Shown: piece after piece, positions 5,465 through 9,467 of the stretch
Layout of the letters: each line of letters opens with the position of its first letter
How positions within the stretch are numbered: the stretch's first letter is position 1
From: Candidatus Thorarchaeota archaeon SMTZ1-83
Lineage (GTDB): Archaea > Asgardarchaeota > Thorarchaeia > Thorarchaeales > Thorarchaeaceae
Assembly: GCA_001563325.1 (NCBI GenBank)
Contig: LRSK01000266.1
Location: 1 to 9,467 of the forward strand
Length of the DNA stretch: 9,467 nt
Reading direction: 5' to 3'
The notes under the pieces: generated by a model
Told to the model about the DNA's origin: nothing
What the model saw: the letters and a program-made list of their open reading frames with translations, nothing else
Databases searched by the model: none
Position numbers and translations under genes: made by a program

Positions 5465-7537
5465 CTAGCTTTTGGGTGGCAGTCGTATTGTGCCCTCGCC
5501 CTTGGGGCTATATACCGCACCCTCCTCTACGAGTCGTGCTATGATTGCTTCAGCTCTCTCTCTGGGTAAGCCCTTGACCTCTAATCTCTGCAGTAACTCG
5601 ACCTCACTTTCCGAACCATCAGTTTCCATTTCCTTGAGAGTATTGATAATAGCAGTTCTGGCGCTTCTTTGTGAGGCACTTTCCTGCGAAACTAAACGAT
5701 CAATGTCAAGCTCGCCCGTTTCAACATCAAGAGCCACTCCTTGCAATGACGCGGTCATAAGAGCCACAGCTGCTTGACCGTCCTCTTTAGTGACATTCTT
5801 TCGCAGAGCCATTTTTGCTCGAGCTTCTGCAAGGCGTACTAATGACTCCAGCTGCCGAGCAGTAATTGGTACAGGAGCAGCCCCTCCTTCGGCCCGCTTT
5901 CGGAGACCCACGTAGAAATCCTCAATTGCCTCAGCGGCCTCTGGAGACAGTTGGGGAATCACGTTACGGTTAGCATATCCAATGTATTTCTTTAAGAGAC
6001 CTGGAGGTATTGGAGCTGTTTCGTCTGTTGTTTTCGTTGGCTTCCCCTGATGCATATCCAGAATGAATCTGGCTAGCTCCTTATCGCGTTCTTCGTTTGG
6101 AGTGTCAATCATGACCCAGACTAAGTCAAATCTGGACAGTATTGTGAAGGGTAGTTTGATATTTTCCTGAGGAGTCCATGATGTTTCATATCGACCAAGT
6201 GTTGGATTTGCCGCGGCTAGGATTGAAGTGCGTGCATTCAGTGTAGCAACAATGCCAGCCTTTGCTATGCTCACAGTATGTTGTTCCATTGCTTCATGTA
6301 TTGCTGTTCGATCATTTGGATCCATTTTGTCAAACTCGTCAATGCATGCAATCCCTTGATCTGCCAAGACCAATGCTCCAGCTTCAAGTGTCATAGCTCC
6401 ACTATCAGCATCATGGATTACTGCTGCTGTCAGGCCCGCTGCAGTAGTACCCTTTCCAGATGTGTACAAGGCTCTGGAAGCAAGACCTGAAACGAATTTT
6501 AGAATCTGGCTTTTTCCTGTGCCGGGATCACCAACCATCAGAATGTTCGACCGCCCTCTCAATCGAGTTCCATCCGGCAGTGTCTTATCGACCCCACCAA
6601 ATAGGAGGAGTGAGATGGATTGTTTTATTTCGTCATGGCCTTGTATTGCAGGAGCGATTGATCTGTAAATCTTCTCATGGATGTACGGATTTTTAGACAA
6701 TTCGTTTATTGCTTTCTCATCCTCTTCAGAAATTTCGAGTTGCTCGTATTCCTTCTCAGCAATTTCTACCCCATTTGCCTCGATGAACACGTTGAAGGTG
6801 GCCAGCTTCCCACCCCTCCTAGAAAAGTCAGGGGTAGTCTGTAGCAGTCCAGTCACCTTCACCATGTCACCAGGTCTTGAGATATCTACAATGTCGCCTT
6901 TTAGCACCACGTCAACTGATCGAGGCATCTGACCCGGAGGGAGCTCCTCAGGAGATTCCTGTATTCGAACCTTTTGCCAGTCTATGAACCGCGACTTTGC
7001 AAGCAATAGTTTCATTGGGGTTTTCTTCCCACAGGTAGAACACAGTGGAGGTTCGGTGTATCGACCCTCTTCTTGTTCTTGAGGAATCTCAGCCATGCAG
7101 ACTCTACATTGGAATGTGGCATTGACCAATAGTGGCTTGACTTCACTTGCACGCATCATGATGCCGCTTATGCGAATAAGCTTCCCAATATGTCGTGATC
7201 TTATGTGTCTAAGAGGAACATTCTCGCTGTAGTTTATGATACGAACTTGCAGTCCGTCATGCCCAATTGTGCCTACATACTCAGGGTCTTCAATTTTGAG
7301 AATAGAAACTAAAGCGTTATGAGCCATCCTAAGAAATGTCTGAGGGTCTTCTGTGGCAAATGCCATGAACACATTATCAAATCCAATAAGATCCTGGAAA
7401 TCTACAACCAATGAAGATTCGTCATCGATGGACATCTGCTGAACTCTAGACCAATAGACTGTGCTCCCCTGTTCATCCTTGAAAGTACGGATGAATTCTT
7501 CAAATCTCTCCTGTTCAGTTTCCATTTCTAATGTCAT
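5465..7537 (-). CDS. mcm: replicative helicase MCM
   Basis: This is the archaeal MCM, the hexameric 3'-5' helicase that opens DNA at the replication fork. Numbering from the GTG at 7552, the N-terminal domain carries a zinc ribbon (Cys149, 152, 171, 174) and an N-terminal beta-hairpin near 240-253 (DFSRRGGKL). The AAA+ core has Walker A GDPGTGKS at 341-348, Walker B CIDEFD at 403-408, sensor 1 Asn near 449 in AAANP, and the arginine finger in SRFD at 473-476. A C-terminal winged helix spans about 630-690 (ELLQRLEVKGLPRERAEAII). The length of 690-695 is normal. The open frame can begin at GTG 7552 or ATG 7537 or 7525. I prefer ATG 7537 because GTG 7552 has no free ribosome-binding site upstream and a GGAGTG at 7551-7556 precedes the ATG, though 13 bases is long. 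The gene lies downstream of a GINS gene and just upstream of hel308. Confidence 0.96.
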   Translation of the reverse strand: MTLEMETEQERFEEFIRTFKDEQGSTVYWSRVQQMSIDDESSLVVDFQDLIGFDNVFMAFATEDPQTFLRMAHNALVSILKIEDPEYVGTIGHDGLQVRIINYSENVPLRHIRSRHIGKLIRISGIMMRASEVKPLLVNATFQCRVCMAEIPQEQEEGRYTEPPLCSTCGKKTPMKLLLAKSRFIDWQKVRIQESPEELPPGQMPRSVDVVLKGDIVDISRPGDMVKVTGLLQTTPDFSRRGGKLATFNVFIEANGVEIAEKEYEQLEISEEDEKAINELSKNPYIHEKIYRSIAPAIQGHDEIKQSISLLLFGGVDKTLPDGTRLRGRSNILMVGDPGTGKSQILKFVSGLASRALYTSGKGTTAAGLTAAVIHDADSGAMTLEAGALVLADQGIACIDEFDKMDPNDRTAIHEAMEQHTVSIAKAGIVATLNARTSILAAANPTLGRYETSWTPQENIKLPFTILSRFDLVWVMIDTPNEERDKELARFILDMHQGKPTKTTDETAPIPPGLLKKYIGYANRNVIPQLSPEAAEAIEDFYVGLRKRAEGGAAPVPITARQLESLVRLAEARAKMALRKNVTKEDGQAAVALMTASLQGVALDVETGELDIDRLVSQESASQRSARTAIINTLKEMETDGSESEVELLQRLEVKGLPRERAEAIIARLVEEGAVYSPKGEGTIRLPPKS

Positions 7538-7608
7538 GATTATTCCGAACACTCCGGATTTGGTCCTAGTGATGTCACACGACTCTCACACTATGTCTGT
7601 GGGCTCAG

Positions 7609-7617
7609 ATATTAAAA
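7609..7617 (-). promoter_or_regulatory. TATA box for mcm-hel308
   Basis: The minus strand reads GGGTTTTAATATC, the strongest TATA-like match in this gap. A start site about 25 bases on (near 7584) leaves a leader of about 45 bases to ATG 7537. This suggests mcm has its own promoter and does not rely only on read-through from gins. Confidence 0.55.
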
Positions 7618-7651
7618 CCCGCTCTCGTTAGTTGTGAGTGTGCCTTTTTAA

Positions 7652-7662
7652 CTCTGCCAGAG
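7652..7662. promoter_or_regulatory. 11-bp palindrome upstream of mcm, possible operator
   Basis: CTCTG-C-CAGAG is a perfect inverted repeat around one base. Its centre lies about 44 bp upstream of the mcm TATA box centre. The gins-rfcS gap holds a near-identical palindrome, CTCTA-G-TAGAG at 8351-8361. Binding by a regulator is inferred, not shown. Confidence 0.3.
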
Positions 7663-7700
7663 CTGCCTAGGATTTGTTCGAGTTGTAATTTGTGAGGATT

Positions 7701-8261
7701 CTATTCCGTCACCATTTCGCGCCAAGTAGAGAGGAGAATACCAAGCTCGTCGACAAGCCACCTTTCTTCCAGTGCCATCTGTTTACGCCTATCCTGATTT
7801 GTGCCAGACTTGGCAACGCGCATTATTTTAGACAAACGATTTTCAACCAGAATTCTGAGCATCCTTCGTATCTTCTCGATTTCGTCATGGCGTCTAGGGT
7901 CTATTGAGGTTTTATCACTCTGAAGTTGGGTCACCTTTCTGATAAGTGCAGAATAAAGTAATGGAGGAAATACCTGCAATTTGTGGGGCTGCTTTTCCTC
8001 TGCATTATACAGGTTTTGAAAACGTCTCAGTGATTCATATGCCTCTGTGGCATCCAATTCAACAAGATTGTGTGCAACGAGCCTTTCAATTGCCCAATTC
8101 TGAAATTGCGTCGTCGTTCCAGTCTTGAACGGACCAAGTTTTTCTCCGCCAATTATGACCTCAGGTACATCCTCTCGAAAAGTACATGTACGTGCTTCGT
8201 TCAGAAACTGTATCACAAAACGCTCTTTTATGGTTTTGACGTCGCGTTGGAAAGTCATCAT
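7701..8261 (-). CDS. GINS complex subunit (Gins23-like domain order)
   Basis: GINS joins MCM and a Cdc45/RecJ-like protein to form the replicative CMG helicase. Numbering from the GTG at 8267, the small beta-rich B domain comes first, at about 25-72. Its hallmarks are FREDVPEVIIGGEKLGPFKTG and a WAIERLVAHNLVEL helix. The alpha-helical A domain follows at about 95-185, with FPPLLYSALIRKV and EIEKIRRMLRILVENRLSKIMRVA, the most recognisable GINS stretch. B-before-A is the order of Gins23 (Psf2/Psf3 type), whereas Gins51 has A before B. However, the DVPE...GPF wording of the B domain also recalls Gins51. The gene is just upstream of mcm on the same strand, as gins23 is in Sulfolobus, which supports the call. 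The frame can begin with GTG 8267, ATG 8261 or ATG 8258. No good ribosome-binding site precedes these, so a leaderless transcript is likely. Confidence 0.85.
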   Translation of the reverse strand: MMTFQRDVKTIKERFVIQFLNEARTCTFREDVPEVIIGGEKLGPFKTGTTTQFQNWAIERLVAHNLVELDATEAYESLRRFQNLYNAEEKQPHKLQVFPPLLYSALIRKVTQLQSDKTSIDPRRHDEIEKIRRMLRILVENRLSKIMRVAKSGTNQDRRKQMALEERWLVDELGILLSTWREMVTE

Positions 8262-8319
8262 GTACACACTTATCGATTGAGTGGCATACCATAAAGAGCT
8301 TGTTCTTGAATGCGGACAT
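8161..8319 (-). CDS. small ORF with a strong Shine-Dalgarno, overlapping gins out of frame
   Basis: The ATG at 8319 is preceded by AAAAGGAG with a 6-base gap, the best-placed ribosome-binding site near the gins 5' end. The 52-residue product (MSAFKNKLFM...) is rich in Cys, His and Arg, matches nothing I recognise, and overlaps gins by about 100 bases in another frame. It may be an upstream ORF that tunes gins translation, or chance. Confidence 0.18.
   Translation of the reverse strand: MSAFKNKLFMVCHSIDKCVHDDFPTRRQNHKRAFCDTVSERSTYMYFSRGCT
8289..8296 (-). promoter_or_regulatory. TATA-like box for gins (leaderless start)
   Basis: The minus strand reads CTTTATGG, with its centre about 26-32 bases before the candidate gins starts. 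That is archaeal TATA-to-start spacing, so transcription would begin at or next to the start codon. ACTATATG further upstream, near 8318-8325, is an alternative. Confidence 0.35.
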
Positions 8320-8350
8320 ATAGTGCTCCTTTTAGTCCAGCAAGAGTGCT

Positions 8351-8361
8351 CTCTAGTAGAG
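8351..8361. promoter_or_regulatory. 11-bp palindrome between gins and rfcS, possible operator
   Basis: CTCTA-G-TAGAG is a perfect inverted repeat around one base, in the divergent region between gins and rfcS. Its centre lies about 50 bp upstream of the predicted rfcS TATA box and about 63 bp upstream of the gins box. It shares the CTCTN-N-NAGAG pattern with the site upstream of mcm. Confidence 0.3.
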
Positions 8362-8401
8362 TAAGACTACATCTTCAAGTGAATCGATGCTTCCGGAGAA
8401 G

Positions 8402-8409
8402 CTTTTAAG
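8402..8409 (+). promoter_or_regulatory. TATA-like box for rfcS-rfcL
   Basis: GAAGCTTTTAAG has a purine-rich BRE-like lead into TTTTAA. A start near 8431 fits the ATG at 8456 with a leader of about 25 bases. The box falls inside the upward extension of the frame to ATG 8387, arguing against that longer start. Confidence 0.45.
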
Positions 8410-8455
8410 AGCGCTAGAAGATTGTCACCGCAGTCTACGACGGGATGGGAATCGA

Positions 8456-9412
8456 ATGGATTTGGACCTCTGGACAGAGAAATATCGCCCTCCCACACTA
8501 GGAGGAATTATTGGGCAAAAATCAATCATTGAGAGTCTGACAAAGTTTGTACAGAATAGGAATGTGCCGCATTGTCTGTTCACTGGACCTCCAGGCACAA
8601 GTAAGACCACAGCTGCCATGGCGATGGCAAGAGATCTCTTTGGAGAAACTTTCGACCGCAACTTTATGGAATTAAACGCGAGTGATGAGAGAGGTATTGA
8701 TGTCGTTAGGAATCAAATAAAGAACTTCGCCAGAATCATGCCAGCAGGTGATGCTCCCTTTAAGATTCTGGTCTTGGATGAAGCAGACCATCTCACTGCC
8801 GACGCTCAACATGCCTTGAGACGCACGATGGAATCGTATGCTGGCTCATGCAGAATGGTGCTGATTTGCAACTATTCCAGTAGGATAATTCCACCGATTC
8901 AGTCTAGGTGTGCAATATTCAGATTCGCACGTTTGAGCGATAGCTCAATTACTGAAAGACTGAAGTATATAACGAAGAAAGAGAAGATTTCTGCCAATGC
9001 CGCCGGAATCCAAGCGATACTATACCTTGCTGAAGGAGACATGCGAGCTGCTATCAATCTCCTTCAGGCTTCTGCGTCTGCAGGGGAAACAGTTGATGAT
9101 AAAGTAGTCTTTGCAATAGCAGGTAGAGCAAATCCCAAGGCGATTAAGGAAATGTTGGATTCTGTGGGTGAAAACTACGAGGAATCTCTAGAAAAGCTAA
9201 GAGCGCTTATCTATCAGCAAGGAGTTTCGCCCGTAGATTTAGCAAGGCAATTACATAGAGAAGTACTGAAACTGAACATTTCTGAAAACCGAAAGATGGC
9301 AATTCTTGAAAGGACAGCAGAAGCCGAGTTCAGAATCGGAGAGGGAGCAAGTGGGGAGATTCAGCTGAGTGCACTATTGGCTCATATAGGACTGGAACGG
9401 GGTGAATCATGA
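8456..9412 (+). CDS. rfcS: replication factor C small subunit
   Basis: This is the clamp-loader small subunit, an AAA+ ATPase that with the large subunit opens and loads PCNA at primer ends. From ATG 8456 it is 318 residues, normal for the family. Visible parts are the RFC box WTEKYRPPTL at 6-15, Walker A GPPGTSKT at 44-51, the NASDERGIDVVR motif near 74-85, Walker B VLDEAD at 106-111, sensor 1 Asn near 139, and the SRC arginine-finger motif at 150-152. GDMRAAINLLQ marks the sensor 2/lid region, and the collar domain follows. The Walker A residue before the lysine is Ser49 (codon AGT at 8600-8602), where glycine is almost universal. An ATG at 8387 would add 23 residues unlike the family and containing the TATA-like box, so the later start is preferred. 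The stop overlaps the next start as ATGA, indicating coupled translation with rfcL. Confidence 0.95.
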   Translation: MDLDLWTEKYRPPTLGGIIGQKSIIESLTKFVQNRNVPHCLFTGPPGTSKTTAAMAMARDLFGETFDRNFMELNASDERGIDVVRNQIKNFARIMPAGDAPFKILVLDEADHLTADAQHALRRTMESYAGSCRMVLICNYSSRIIPPIQSRCAIFRFARLSDSSITERLKYITKKEKISANAAGIQAILYLAEGDMRAAINLLQASASAGETVDDKVVFAIAGRANPKAIKEMLDSVGENYEESLEKLRALIYQQGVSPVDLARQLHREVLKLNISENRKMAILERTAEAEFRIGEGASGEIQLSALLAHIGLERGES

Positions 9413-9467
9413 GTCACAAGAACCTACCGTGGCCAGAGCTTCATCGACCTACAAGACTCACACAGCT
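9409..9467 (+). CDS. rfcL: replication factor C large subunit, N-terminal start (partial)
   Basis: Only 19 codons are inside the window. The product starts MSHKNLPWPELHRPTRLTQ, which aligns with the first box of RFC large subunits (L-P-W-x-E-K-Y-R-P-x-x-L). EKYRP is changed to ELHRP. The ATG overlaps the rfcS stop as ATGA, and a GGGGTGA stretch 4-5 bases upstream serves as ribosome-binding site. The usual archaeal pairing of rfcS with rfcL supports the call. The ATPase domain is out of view. Confidence 0.7.
   Translation, partial: MSHKNLPWPELHRPTRLTQ

Noticed and set aside
5472..6932. Several plus-strand frames of 70-100 codons
   Set aside because: All are antisense to mcm and have no recognisable protein features.
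7692..8294. Plus-strand frames of 60-74 codons
   Set aside because: They are antisense to gins, which has coherent GINS domains.
8387..8455. Upstream start of rfcS
   Set aside because: The extra 23 residues are atypical and overlap the predicted TATA box. The family starts just before WTEKYRP.
1..9467. CRISPR array, complete insertion sequence, prophage or toxin-antitoxin pair
   Set aside because: No regularly spaced direct repeats, no intact transposase and no recognisable phage or toxin genes were seen.

Overview
This window reads as archaeal chromosome. It carries an MCM helicase with an archaeal-type zinc ribbon, a GINS subunit, a Hel308-family helicase, a clamp-loader small subunit overlapped by the start of a large subunit, a 2H RNA phosphodiesterase, a UPF0200 P-loop protein and an intron-containing tRNA-Pro with an encoded CCA end. 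Several genes have TATA-like boxes at archaeal spacing. The moderate base composition and the mix of genes would suit an Asgard lineage such as Thorarchaeia, but that placement is a guess from general resemblance. Archaeal origin itself is well supported.

Left part (1-1900): a UPF0200 nucleotide-kinase-like gene on the minus strand lies just downstream of a decayed IS200/IS605 tnpB. Only the RuvC-II/zinc-ribbon/RuvC-III end of tnpB remains, and its terminal inverted repeats sit at the UPF0200 promoter. A doubtful 58-residue ORF follows. Then comes thpR on the plus strand, which converges on an intron-containing tRNA-Pro(GGG) gene (minus strand, 6 bp apart).

Middle (2000-5440): a zinc-dependent histone-deacetylase-family gene (plus) converges on the Hel308 helicase (minus). 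The two genes share one CTAG palindrome that supplies both stop codons.

Right part (5465-9467): this is a replication cluster. gins, mcm and hel308 run leftwards in that order. rfcS and rfcL run rightwards from a divergent control region, overlapping as ATGA. The window therefore holds the helicase motor (MCM), its GINS accessory factor, the clamp loader that places PCNA, and a fork-remodelling helicase. Two very similar 11-bp palindromes (CTCTN-N-NAGAG) lie about 45-50 bp upstream of the predicted TATA boxes of mcm and rfcS. This is the most interesting regulatory pattern seen, and it suggests shared control of the replication genes.

No CRISPR array, complete mobile element, prophage or obvious new defence system was found. 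The points most worth checking are the shared palindrome, a glycine-to-serine change in the RfcS Walker A loop, the transposon-derived promoter region, and a PIP-box-like tail on Hel308.
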